DNA of 64,000 bases, taken from Flavobacterium sp. IB48. Lineage in GTDB: Bacteria > Bacteroidota > Bacteroidia > Flavobacteriales > Flavobacteriaceae. The notes under the pieces are model-generated. The model saw only the letters and a program-made list of their open reading frames with translations, was not told where the DNA came from and made no database searches. This document shows, piece after piece, positions 52,075-60,385 of this stretch. The stretch's first letter is position 1; every line of letters starts with the position of its first letter. The DNA lies in assembly GCF_016405855.1 (NCBI RefSeq), contig NZ_JAEFCA010000001.1:161209-225208 (forward strand). Reading direction: 5' to 3'. Position numbers and translations under genes: made by a program.

Positions 52075-52760
52075 TATTCTGCTAATAAAATTTTAATATC
52101 CTCTTGAATATCACGTACACCTTTTTTATCTAAACCATCGTAATAAATGTTCGGATTTCCGAACTCGTCTTTTCTGCAACGAATATTTCCGTCTTTATCA
52201 ATCAAAGCAAACAAACCTGAGTGCTCAAATCCACCACTCACTTTATCATTTTCTCCTGCATAAAGATTAAAACCTTTATTTGACAAATCCATAATTACAT
52301 TTCTATCTCCTGTCAAGAAATTCCAGTTTGAAGATTTCACTCCAAGTAACTTAGCATGATCTTTTAAAACTTGCGGAGTATCATGTTTTGGATCGATTGT
52401 AATAGAAACAATTCCAAAATTAGGATTGCCAAAAAAAGTCTTTTCAATCTCCAACATGCTCATGTTCATCTTTGGACAGATCGAAGGGCAAGTTGTAAAG
52501 AAAAATTCCAAAACATACACTTTTCCCTTATACGTTTCATTTGAGATTTTGACATTGTCCTGATTTGTCAATTCAAATTTTGGAGCTGAACCAATTGTCA
52601 AAAGCTTAGTGTCTTTTGAAGTTTTTGCCCCAACATTATCCAAACGATTTCCTTTTACAACGTCACCGTTTTTAACTCGATCAACAATTTTAGGAATAGC
52701 ATAAATCCCAAAAATCAGAATGATAAAAGAGATTCCGATATATGATTTGTTTTTAAACAT
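52074..52760 (-). CDS. SCO family copper chaperone
   Basis: 228 residues with an N-terminal membrane helix (SYIGISFIILIFGIYAIP) and a thioredoxin-like domain. The copper ligands are present: FTTCPSICPKMN (CxxxC) and a His in the downstream KHDTPQVLKDH region or in FEHSGLFAL. SCO proteins load copper into the Cu-A centre of cytochrome c oxidase. It follows the SCO-like gene by 13 bases in the oxidase cluster. Confidence 0.93.
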   Translation of the reverse strand: MFKNKSYIGISFIILIFGIYAIPKIVDRVKNGDVVKGNRLDNVGAKTSKDTKLLTIGSAPKFELTNQDNVKISNETYKGKVYVLEFFFTTCPSICPKMNMSMLEIEKTFFGNPNFGIVSITIDPKHDTPQVLKDHAKLLGVKSSNWNFLTGDRNVIMDLSNKGFNLYAGENDKVSGGFEHSGLFALIDKDGNIRCRKDEFGNPNIYYDGLDKKGVRDIQEDIKILLAE

Positions 52761-52773
52761 ATAAAAATGATTT

Positions 52774-53415
52774 TTAAAGTTGCTTTGTAGCGTTATGATT
52801 CTTTTTTAATGCTGCGCGGTATTCGTATAAAATGATCTTGAAATCATCCAGCATTTCATTACTCAACTCAGATGGATGAAAAGTATCATATCCTTCTTTA
52901 TATTCTTTTGGATCTTTCCTTCCTCTTAGATTACGCTCTTTATCGATGATATAAACATTAGAAGTCCCAAGATCTCCATTTAATTTTTCTTTTAAATGTA
53001 AACCGTTGTAAAATTTCTGAATATCCTCTTTTGAAGCAAATACAAAATTCCAATTTTTAACATCGGTAAAAGGAGATAATGCATCAACAATTTTTTGCGC
53101 TTCTTTCTCCGTGCCTATTGGGCAAAGAACAACAAACTGAAGATCTTCGAAACCATTATAACGTTTGTAGATCTTCTCATTCAAATTAAAATAGTTACCT
53201 CTATTTTCAAGAATGTTTGTACCGGCAAAACCTAGCACCGTAATCTTTTTATCAAGGGAGATTTTTTTTCCGTTTAATGAATTCCAATCCCCAAAATCGG
53301 CTACTTTGGGAGTTATTACCGGAAGTGTTGTAAAACTATTTACACCAGAAGCAAAAAACAAATACGCTACAATTGGCAATACAAAAAGTACAAAGAGAAC
53401 TATATTTTTTTTCAT
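52774..53415 (-). CDS. SCO-like membrane-anchored protein, no CxxxC
   Basis: 213 residues: N-terminal anchor (IVLFVLFVLPIVAYLFFAS), then a thioredoxin-like pattern with DKKITVLGFAGTNI, LQFVVLCPIGTEKE and YIIDKERNLRGRKDPKE. It shares the style of the SCO protein beside it but lacks the CxxxC copper site (LCPIG has one Cys). It may be a paralogue that lost copper binding, or an assembly helper. The terminator at 53454 lies between it and the subunit IV gene. Confidence 0.7.
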   Translation of the reverse strand: MKKNIVLFVLFVLPIVAYLFFASGVNSFTTLPVITPKVADFGDWNSLNGKKISLDKKITVLGFAGTNILENRGNYFNLNEKIYKRYNGFEDLQFVVLCPIGTEKEAQKIVDALSPFTDVKNWNFVFASKEDIQKFYNGLHLKEKLNGDLGTSNVYIIDKERNLRGRKDPKEYKEGYDTFHPSELSNEMLDDFKIILYEYRAALKKNHNATKQL

Positions 53416-53453
53416 TGTATTAACGGAGAATTATTGAGGTACAAAAATAAAAA

Positions 53454-53474
53454 AAGCTCCGTTAATCGGAGCTT
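53454..53474 (-). terminator. intrinsic terminator after cytochrome oxidase subunit IV
   Basis: AAGCTCCG (53454-53461) pairs with CGGAGCTT (53467-53474), followed on the minus strand by a T run. It separates the subunit IV gene from the SCO-like gene, so the second group may need its own promoter or read-through. Confidence 0.8.
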
Positions 53475-53494
53475 CTTTTCGAATTAATATCATG

Positions 53495-53845
53495 TTAAAA
53501 ATTCCATTTAATAGTAGAATCTTTAAAAACCCCATAAATATAATGTCCTTCTGTTAACAGAATAAACAATAAATATAAAACTAGGAAGATAACAGGAGAA
53601 ACTACAGACCATCTAAGGCTGCTTTTTTCACCTTCCATGTGCATAAATGCCCATACAATATAATATGCTTTGAAAACTGTAAGGATATAGAAAATCCAGT
53701 TTAACAGATTTAAACCAACAAAATGAGTAAATTCTAATGCTCCAGGTTTGTAGATACCTAAGATAACTTCAACTGTAGTAACTACTGAAAGTAATCCGAA
53801 AACAAACCAGATTCTTTTTGTATTTGATACGTGCTCGTGTGACAT
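53495..53845 (-). CDS. cytochrome c oxidase subunit IV family protein
   Basis: 116 residues with three membrane helices (about 11-32, 38-60, 72-100). The pattern WFVFGLLSVVTTVEVILGI and FMHMEGEKSSLRWSVVSPVIFLVLYLL fits the prokaryotic cytochrome oxidase subunit IV family. It sits in the inner membrane beside subunits I-III and has no redox centre. It starts 18 bases after the larger subunit III gene. Confidence 0.88.
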   Translation of the reverse strand: MSHEHVSNTKRIWFVFGLLSVVTTVEVILGIYKPGALEFTHFVGLNLLNWIFYILTVFKAYYIVWAFMHMEGEKSSLRWSVVSPVIFLVLYLLFILLTEGHYIYGVFKDSTIKWNF

Positions 53846-53863
53846 AATAATTAAATTCTAAAA

Positions 53864-54847
53864 TTAAACTAGGTAGAAAACTGTAAATACAAATACCCAA
53901 ACTAAATCTACGAAGTGCCAGTATAATCCAACTTTTTCTACCATTTCGTAGCTTCTTCTTTTCTCGTAAGTACCTAACAATACATTAAAGAAAATAATGA
54001 TATTGATAATAACTCCAGAGAATACGTGGAATCCGTGGAAACCTGTAATGAAGAAGAAGAAATCAGCAAATAATTTATTACCGTACTCGTTTCTGATCAA
54101 GTTAGCACCTTCTACTACATATTTAGCAGTAGCTAAATGTTTTTCAGACTCTTCTCTTGATAAGATTGTTTTCTGTTTTTTATCTGTAAGTTTTTCTGTT
54201 CTAATTAAAATTTCAGGGTGAGCTTTAAAACCAGCCTGAACTTCAGCAACTGTATAAGTAGGAAGAGATTCCGCATCTTCCATAAACCAAGTTGAATGGC
54301 TTCTAGTTAAAGCTTCTCTTTGTTCTGGCAATTTAACAGCAAAATCAGCTAAAGCTACTCTTTTACCATCTTTGTCCACAAACTGAAGCAAGCTACCTCC
54401 AACTGTTTCAACTGCTCCGTATTCACCTTTAATGAAGTTTTTCCATTCCCAAGCTTGAGAACCAACGAAAATTAAACCTCCAATAATAGTTAAAAACATG
54501 TAGATTGCAACTTTTGTCTTTTTCAATTGGTGTCCTGCGTCAACAGCTAGTACCATTGTTACAGAAGAAAAGATCAAAATAAAAGTCATTAATGCTACAT
54601 AATACATTGGGGCCGCAACACCATGCATAAATGGGAAGTGAGTGAACACTTCATCAGCCAAAGGCCAAGTTTCAATAAATTTAAATCTAGAAAAACCATA
54701 AGCTCCTAGAAATCCAGAGAATGTTAAGGCATCTGATACGATAAAAAACCACATCATCATTTTACCATAACTTGCTCCTAAAGGCTCATTGTGACCGCCT
54801 CCCCAAGTTTTTTCGTCGTTGTTTGCAGTAGTAACTGTCGCTCCCAT
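53864..54847 (-). CDS. cytochrome c oxidase subunit III, long form
   Basis: 327 residues, well above the 195 of its neighbour. Membrane helices lie at about 28-50, 78-105, 110-135, then an about 100-residue hydrophilic insert (about 140-240), and helices at about 260-285 and 300-325. The ends carry subunit III features: FHGFHVFSGVIINIIIF and YWHFVDLVWVFVFTVFYLV, with the conserved HFVDxVW. Subunit III stabilises the heme-copper oxidase; the insert is unusual. Tandem with the short form. Confidence 0.88.
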   Translation of the reverse strand: MGATVTTANNDEKTWGGGHNEPLGASYGKMMMWFFIVSDALTFSGFLGAYGFSRFKFIETWPLADEVFTHFPFMHGVAAPMYYVALMTFILIFSSVTMVLAVDAGHQLKKTKVAIYMFLTIIGGLIFVGSQAWEWKNFIKGEYGAVETVGGSLLQFVDKDGKRVALADFAVKLPEQREALTRSHSTWFMEDAESLPTYTVAEVQAGFKAHPEILIRTEKLTDKKQKTILSREESEKHLATAKYVVEGANLIRNEYGNKLFADFFFFITGFHGFHVFSGVIINIIIFFNVLLGTYEKRRSYEMVEKVGLYWHFVDLVWVFVFTVFYLV

Positions 54848-54889
54848 AAAAGATATTCGTTAAAAAGTTCCCAAATTTACGTTTTTTTC

Positions 54890-55477
54890 TTATTTAAAGA
54901 AATATAAAAATAAAAATAAATATACCCATAATAAATCCAAAAAGTGCCAATACATCGCACCTAGTTCTATACCAAGAGTTTGAGTCGAATTGTATTTTTG
55001 TTTAAAATGATTATAAATTATAATTAAAAGTGAAATTAATCCGCCAGCTAAGTGTAACAAGTGTGTAACTGTTACAACATAAAGAAAAGTTGTAGTAATT
55101 GAACTACCTTCTCCCGTAAAGTAATACCCTTCAGAAACGATTTGTCCAAATCCTTTGAATTGTAATACCACAAATAAAACTCCTAAAGCCAAAGTTCCAA
55201 GAAGCAATCCTGTAACTGCGTTTCTATTGTCTTTCTGAATAGCTTTTTTTGCCAAATAAAAAGTAACGCTACAAGCTATAATTACTGCAGTACTCCAATA
55301 GAATGCCGAAGGAAGTTCAAAATTCTTCAACCAATCTGCTCTTGATTTGCTTACCACAAATGCACTTGTTAAACCAGCAAACATCATGGTCATACTAACC
55401 ATTGCAAAAAGCAGAATCAGTTTTGCTGATTTTGACTTTCTTACTTGTTCTTCATTTGTTTTCAATGTCATTTCCAT
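54890..55477 (-). CDS. cytochrome c oxidase subunit III, short form
   Basis: 195 residues with five membrane helices and the family pattern VTHLLHLAGGLISLLIIIYN and MYWHFLDLLWVYLFLFLYF. Two ATGs two codons apart (55477, 55471) are possible starts. It is a second subunit III gene, 42 bases upstream of the long form, and begins 5 bases after the cyoE stop, so cyoE and this gene are one unit. Confidence 0.88.
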   Translation of the reverse strand: MEMTLKTNEEQVRKSKSAKLILLFAMVSMTMMFAGLTSAFVVSKSRADWLKNFELPSAFYWSTAVIIACSVTFYLAKKAIQKDNRNAVTGLLLGTLALGVLFVVLQFKGFGQIVSEGYYFTGEGSSITTTFLYVVTVTHLLHLAGGLISLLIIIYNHFKQKYNSTQTLGIELGAMYWHFLDLLWVYLFLFLYFFK

Positions 55478-55482
55478 AACAA

Positions 55483-56385
55483 CTATCTTAAAAATTTATC
55501 TACTATAAATACAATTTGTAAAAGCGAAATATACGAAACGCTTACAAGCATTAATGTTCTCGCAGCTTTTGCGGTTCTTAACTTATACAAACGAACTGCA
55601 TAAAAAAGCATCCAAATCCCTAATAGAAACACTAAAACTGCTGCAATTGGAGAAATAAATAATTGCCCTGTAAAACCTAATACAGGTAATAACGATGCTA
55701 TGATAAGCCAAATTGTGTACAATATAATTTGCAATGCAGTTCCTTTGTCTTTTTTACCTGTTGGAAGCATAAAAATTCCTGCTTTCTCATAATCTTCATA
55801 CAAAAACCACCCGATAGACCAGAAATGAGGAAACTGCCAAAAGAATTGAATTAAAAATAAAGTTCCTGCTTCGATACCAAATTCGCCTGTTGCTGCTACC
55901 CACCCCAACATAAACGGAATTGCACCAGGAAATGCTCCAACAAAAACAGACAACGAAGTTACTGTTTTTAATGGTGTATAAACACTTGTATAAAGAAATA
56001 TAGAAATTGCAGCAAACATTGCCGACTTAGCATTTATCGTGTATAAAAGTGCAATACCAATAATAGTAAGCAAACTTGCCACTAACAAAGCTACTGTTGG
56101 AGACATACGACCAGAGGGAACTGGACGGTTTTTGGTACGATCCATTAAAGAATCGATATCTTTTTCGATTACTTGATTAAAAGCATTTGAAGCTCCTACC
56201 ATGCAGTAACCTCCAACCGCCAAAACAGCCAAAACACTCCATTTAAAAGGATGCTCTGAATCCACTCCTAATAAATATCCAGCAATAGAAGAAAACAACA
56301 CACTAATAGCTAAACCAGCTTTAGTAATCTCTTTAAAATCTAGAAATATTGATTTGAGTGATAATGTATTTTTTGCAGCGTTCAA
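55483..56385 (-). CDS. cyoE: heme o synthase (protoheme IX farnesyltransferase)
   Basis: 300 residues from a TTG at 56385 (NAAKNTLSLKSIFLDFKEIT), the usual length. A longer frame to 56475 would begin upstream of the predicted transcript start at about 56415. Nine membrane helices and the prenyltransferase motif NQVIEKDIDSLMDRTKNRPVPSG (NxxxDxxxD) are visible. It farnesylates heme b to heme o for the oxidase assembled from the genes that follow. First gene of the respiratory group. Confidence 0.92.
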   Translation of the reverse strand: MNAAKNTLSLKSIFLDFKEITKAGLAISVLFSSIAGYLLGVDSEHPFKWSVLAVLAVGGYCMVGASNAFNQVIEKDIDSLMDRTKNRPVPSGRMSPTVALLVASLLTIIGIALLYTINAKSAMFAAISIFLYTSVYTPLKTVTSLSVFVGAFPGAIPFMLGWVAATGEFGIEAGTLFLIQFFWQFPHFWSIGWFLYEDYEKAGIFMLPTGKKDKGTALQIILYTIWLIIASLLPVLGFTGQLFISPIAAVLVFLLGIWMLFYAVRLYKLRTAKAARTLMLVSVSYISLLQIVFIVDKFLR

Positions 56386-56420
56386 TACCGTTGTATTTTG
56401 TGTATTTTTTTTGAGTGGTG

Positions 56421-56428
56421 CAAATGTA
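56421..56428 (-). promoter_or_regulatory. -7 element of cyoE
   Basis: On the minus strand TACATTTG matches TAnnTTTG, 36 bases before the TTG start. Its position rules out the longer cyoE reading frame as translated. No clear -33 box. Confidence 0.5.
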
Positions 56429-56542
56429 CAAATTAGATTGTAGAATTTAAGCCTATAAAAATAGATTTTTTTCAATAAAACCTATACAAATTAAGATCTC
56501 AGCATTCTTTAACACTATTATTTCGAAAAATCTTATTAAAAA

Positions 56543-58666
56543 CTAGTAATCAAAATACCAGTTGAAAATATCCGAACGTAATCCGATACTAAACCAAGTA
56601 GTACTTTGCTTAAAAGTTGTTGCTGTTTCTTGTGTCGGATCAAAATTTCTATAGATTAAACTTCCAAACAGCTTCAAGTTTGTCATCGGATTAATTAAAT
56701 ATCCTCCTTGAATATCTGCAATAAAAACATTAGTCTTGTTTCCTTGTCCAATTTTCACACCTGTGTCATATGGGCGGTTTACATCATAGCTTTTATAAAT
56801 ATTACCTCCATAATTATAAGAGTCTTCTGCAGTATCAAAATCCAAACCTCTTGTTCCAACTGTTAATTTTGCATCAGCAAGCCAACGACCTTTATGGTAT
56901 CTTGCAATTGCTACAAGCTCTTTAAAATTTCCTCCCCATTGGTGCCCCACACTCTGATTATTATGCCCGTAATTTGTAATAATAGCACTATGCGAGTATA
57001 CATAAGGACGTACGCGATTCAACTCAACCTGCAATAACAAATCTTTTACGTTAAATGCATTGAAATATTTCGCTCCAAGCTGAAATCCGAATTTATTTTT
57101 CCAGCTTTGATCTCCTGCACCAACATCAGAAACAGAAAATTCATCGATCAAGAATTGCGAATATAGATTTACACTATTATTCCATTTGTATTTACCTGTT
57201 ATTCCCAAAAGCGCGTTTCCACTTCTAGATGAAGATCCAAACTCTACTGCTCTGTAAAAAATAATTGGGTTAACAAAATTAACATCAAACCCCCTGTTAT
57301 TTGAATTTGTCCAAACTACAGATTCAAAAAAACCTAAATTTACTCTATTAGAAACATTCCAACTCAAATAATGATTAGCCATAAATTTGGTTGCATAAGT
57401 TTTTTCATCTGTTACTTCTGGACGAACATCTTTCATCCACATATAAGTATTGGTGTATTTAATTTTCCAGAATTTAGTATTCATTTTAAAATATGGGTAC
57501 GGACTTGCTCCGTCACTTTCCAACAAAGAACGATAACCATCACCTATAAAATTTCGTCCATAACCTAATTGGAAATCAAAAATTTTACCTGGCGCAAAAG
57601 TAATATTCGCTTCCGCTAAAGGAAAATCGTAAGCATCTGTTTTAAACCTTTTCGCAATTCCAATTCCGGGAATTATCGCCGGATTTCCTCCAGAAGGTTT
57701 GATAGATTCTGCGTAATCATTAAAATAACCCGCAAATCTTCCTTGGCTTTCAAAAAATGTAGTCGTAAAGTTAATCTGCTTCCCCAAACCTCCTCTAAAG
57801 TTTAGCGCTCTAGTATTTACATAAGTGTAAGATGCATCAAGATCTGAAGCTTTACCCATTTGCAAGTCTACAATCGGATTTAAAGCAAACCAATAATCTT
57901 CTCCCTGAATCTGCACTAAATTTTCATTCCACCATTTTCTTCCCAGCCAAGTTGAAGTTTTTTTCTGCAGCGACTCATTAACTGCTCTTAAATTATAGTA
58001 CTTTGAAACCTCAGCATATGTGTAAGGTTTAGATGCGGTATGATTATTACTTCCTACTTGATTCATTTCCGCATCAAATTGTGAATAATAACTATGAGAA
58101 AATGGAATATTTAAATGACTATCAAACTCCGGATTACGGTACTTTTTATACACAATACTATCCAATTCTGTCATTGGTTTTTCTACCTGTTTTTCAATTT
58201 CTGCTGCTGCCAAAGCTTCTGCTTCAAGCTGCGCTGAACTTTTTAGAGGAATATCAATAGAAATAGTGTATTTAGAATAAGTTGGTTTTCCGTTATAAGT
58301 TGATGGCTTAATTTTTGGAAATGCTCCAAATACTCTTTTTGCCTCTTCTGACAGCTCTTCTGTTTCGGCAGAAACATAAATCACTTTAAATTCTCCTTCT
58401 GCATTTACTTCAAAAAGTAATTTCACTGTTCCTTTATAATTATTTTCTTTTAATTTTTGAGGAACCTGAAAATTGTTGAATACAAAATCTTGAACCTCTT
58501 TATAGAAACAATTTTCTAATTTTTTAGCTTCTAAATTTTCGCAATTAGGAAAAACTGGAAATTTCTCTGCAGAGAAACCAGGCTGAACTGAAGAATTACT
58601 ATTTTGCTGAGCAGAAACAATAAAGAACGTAGAAATTAAAACAAGGGACAAAAAAAACTTATTCAC
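56543..58666 (-). CDS. remB: RemB-like gliding motility protein
   Basis: 707 residues: signal peptide ending FIVSAQ, a TonB-C-terminal-like domain (about 35-140) with FPVFPNCENLEAKKLENCFYKEVQDF and GTVKLLFEVNAEGEFKVIYV, then a long barrel-like region of beta strands to the C-terminal WFSIGLRSDIFNWYFDY. The layout fits what I recall of RemB of F. johnsoniae, a gliding-related surface protein of about 700 residues. A TonB_C-like domain with Cys in PNCENL is characteristic. Follows deoC by 20 bases on the minus strand. Confidence 0.6.
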   Translation of the reverse strand: MNKFFLSLVLISTFFIVSAQQNSNSSVQPGFSAEKFPVFPNCENLEAKKLENCFYKEVQDFVFNNFQVPQKLKENNYKGTVKLLFEVNAEGEFKVIYVSAETEELSEEAKRVFGAFPKIKPSTYNGKPTYSKYTISIDIPLKSSAQLEAEALAAAEIEKQVEKPMTELDSIVYKKYRNPEFDSHLNIPFSHSYYSQFDAEMNQVGSNNHTASKPYTYAEVSKYYNLRAVNESLQKKTSTWLGRKWWNENLVQIQGEDYWFALNPIVDLQMGKASDLDASYTYVNTRALNFRGGLGKQINFTTTFFESQGRFAGYFNDYAESIKPSGGNPAIIPGIGIAKRFKTDAYDFPLAEANITFAPGKIFDFQLGYGRNFIGDGYRSLLESDGASPYPYFKMNTKFWKIKYTNTYMWMKDVRPEVTDEKTYATKFMANHYLSWNVSNRVNLGFFESVVWTNSNNRGFDVNFVNPIIFYRAVEFGSSSRSGNALLGITGKYKWNNSVNLYSQFLIDEFSVSDVGAGDQSWKNKFGFQLGAKYFNAFNVKDLLLQVELNRVRPYVYSHSAIITNYGHNNQSVGHQWGGNFKELVAIARYHKGRWLADAKLTVGTRGLDFDTAEDSYNYGGNIYKSYDVNRPYDTGVKIGQGNKTNVFIADIQGGYLINPMTNLKLFGSLIYRNFDPTQETATTFKQSTTWFSIGLRSDIFNWYFDY

Positions 58667-58685
58667 TTAAAATTTGGGTATTTAT

Positions 58686-59429
58686 TTAATATTGATTTGG
58701 GGAAATTTCTCCGTTAGCAATTGCTTTTGCGGCCGAAGTGCCAATACGTTTTACTCCTAAACGAATCATTTCTGCGGCTTCTTCAAATGAACGAACTCCG
58801 CCTGCTGCTTTTACTGAAAGTGGCGAGGCATTTTCGAGCATCATTATTATTGCTGGAACGGTTGCTCCATTTGGCAAATTATTATCCGTTTTATAAAAAC
58901 CTGTTGAGGATTTCACAAAAACAGCATCAAAATCATCTTCTTTAAAATTTGATACTACAACATGTTTTATTAAGGCAGATAACTGAATAATTTCTTTATC
59001 TGTTAGGGCGGCAATTTCGATAATCCATTTTACTGTTTTATCATTTGCCAATCCGATTTGTGTTCCAATTAAGACTTCTTTTTTTACCAGATCAAGATCA
59101 CCATTCTTAAACGCTTCATAGTTACAAACAAAATCTAAATCGTCTGCTCCATTTTCAATGGCCTCGTTTGCTTCCTTAATTTTGGTCTCCAGATTTGATT
59201 TTCCTTCTGGAAAATCAATCACTGTACCAACTAACAAAACAGAATTGGCTTCTATGATCATTTTTTTTGCCAGAGAAACATATTCTGGTCGTATCATAAT
59301 CAACTTAAAACCTTCTTGAATTGCTTCTTCAATTGCATTTTTAACTACAATAGTATTTTCCGCTTCTGAAAGACCAGCTTGCGATGCAGTTTTTAAATAC
59401 GTTGAGTCTAAATATTGCTTTACGTTCAT
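58686..59429 (-). CDS. deoC: deoxyribose-phosphate aldolase
   Basis: 247 residues from ATG at 59429; a reading to 59459 would start at or before the predicted transcript start. DeoC cleaves 2-deoxyribose 5-phosphate to acetaldehyde and glyceraldehyde 3-phosphate. The TIM-barrel motifs are present: YLDSTYLKT at the start, GTVIDFPEG, the Schiff-base Lys in VFVKSSTGFY and the second Lys in VKAAGGVRSFEEA. A -7 element is at 59457. The RemB-like gene follows it. Confidence 0.95.
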   Translation of the reverse strand: MNVKQYLDSTYLKTASQAGLSEAENTIVVKNAIEEAIQEGFKLIMIRPEYVSLAKKMIIEANSVLLVGTVIDFPEGKSNLETKIKEANEAIENGADDLDFVCNYEAFKNGDLDLVKKEVLIGTQIGLANDKTVKWIIEIAALTDKEIIQLSALIKHVVVSNFKEDDFDAVFVKSSTGFYKTDNNLPNGATVPAIIMMLENASPLSVKAAGGVRSFEEAAEMIRLGVKRIGTSAAKAIANGEISPNQY

Positions 59430-59456
59430 TTTGATTGAAGTTGCAGAAAACCAGCA

Positions 59457-59464
59457 CAAAAGTA
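59457..59464 (-). promoter_or_regulatory. -7 element of deoC
   Basis: On the minus strand TACTTTTG fits TAnnTTTG, 28 bases before the deoC ATG. Confidence 0.5.
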
Positions 59465-59518
59465 CATTTTAAATTGAAAAAAACAGCTTTTTAAGTGCTT
59501 GATTTTCTTGTAATAAAA

Positions 59519-59536
59519 AACCCACCGAGGTGGGTT
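59519..59536 (-). terminator. intrinsic terminator of the gcvH-vanZ unit
   Basis: AACCCACC (59519-59526) pairs with GGTGGGTT (59529-59536) and the minus-strand side continues into a T run. It lies just after the VanZ stop. Confidence 0.8.
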
Positions 59537-59542
59537 CTTAAT

Positions 59543-59926
59543 TTATATTTTATCGATTTGCCTTTTAAATCCGATTGCAGAAAAAACCGCTGCAAGGGCA
59601 CCAAGCGCATTTGCCAAAACATCTGTAACATCTGAGGCTCTTGTTGCGGTAAGAGCACCTTGAAGAATTTCGATTGTAATTCCAAAAAAAACAGAAAATA
59701 TAAACGAAATCAAATAAGCTTTATAATCGTCTGCATCTTTTCCTTTTAATTCTTTTTTGAAAAACAAAATCCATGAAATTGTAAAACCAAAATGAAAACA
59801 GAAATGTACAATTTTATCAATGCTTGGAAAATTAATTGCTGGTATATTACTAGAATCTGTCAGACAAAAATAAGTAATGATTCCAGAGCAAATAATTGCC
59901 CAAATTAACAAGAGTTGTTTAGGCAC
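59543..59926 (-). CDS. VanZ-like family membrane protein
   Basis: 127 residues with four membrane helices (about 5-25, 38-60, 72-92, 100-118). [24 protein letters not shown] and [25 protein letters not shown] are the VanZ-like signature (HFxxF, then E...RxxDxxDxxAN). VanZ in enterococci gives low-level teicoplanin resistance; chromosomal relatives have no clear role. It overlaps gcvH by 8 bases, so it is co-translated with it. Confidence 0.88.
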   Translation of the reverse strand: MPKQLLLIWAIICSGIITYFCLTDSSNIPAINFPSIDKIVHFCFHFGFTISWILFFKKELKGKDADDYKAYLISFIFSVFFGITIEILQGALTATRASDVTDVLANALGALAAVFSAIGFKRQIDKI

Positions 59927-60299
59927 CGATTAAATCTTTATAAGCTTGATCAGATAATAAAGTATCAATTTCTGAAGCATCAGCAATTTTTATTTTAATC
60001 ATCCATCCAGCTCCATAAGGATCTGAATTTACAGTTTCAGGAGCACTTTCTAAATCTTCATTAAAAGCAATGATTTCACCTGTTAATGGTAAAAATAAAT
60101 CAGAAACTGTTTTTACAGCCTCAACAGTTCCAAAAACTTCATCTTTTGAAAGTGTCTGATCTAAAGTTTCTACCTCAACATACACGATATCTCCTAACTC
60201 TTTTTGTGCAAAATGAGTAATTCCTACAGTTGCAACATCTCCTTCGATGCTAACCCATTCGTGATCTTTTGTGTACTTTAAATTTGCTGGTATGCTCAT
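59919..60299 (-). CDS. gcvH: glycine cleavage system H protein
   Basis: 126 residues. GcvH carries the lipoyl group that shuttles methylamine among the P, T and L proteins. The lipoyl site Lys63 lies in [12 protein letters not shown], and [11 protein letters not shown] and GDIVYVEV precede it as in the family. No gcvP or gcvT is nearby, which is common. A -7 element is at 60341, downstream of the sprA stop, so it has its own promoter. Confidence 0.96.
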   Translation of the reverse strand: MSIPANLKYTKDHEWVSIEGDVATVGITHFAQKELGDIVYVEVETLDQTLSKDEVFGTVEAVKTVSDLFLPLTGEIIAFNEDLESAPETVNSDPYGAGWMIKIKIADASEIDTLLSDQAYKDLIGA

Positions 60300-60340
60300 A
60301 ATAGTTGTGTTTGAAAATTGATAATTTAAAATTTAAGCCA

Positions 60341-60348
60341 CAAATGTA
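60341..60348 (-). promoter_or_regulatory. -7 element of gcvH
   Basis: On the minus strand TACATTTG fits TAnnTTTG, 42 bases before the gcvH ATG. Confidence 0.45.
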
Positions 60349-60385
60349 ATAATCTTCTAATGAAATCTAGTTTAGAAACTAAAAT

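Noticed and set aside
56386..56475. Longer cyoE N-terminus
   Set aside because: The predicted -7 box lies within it (56421-56428), so this part is upstream of the transcript start.
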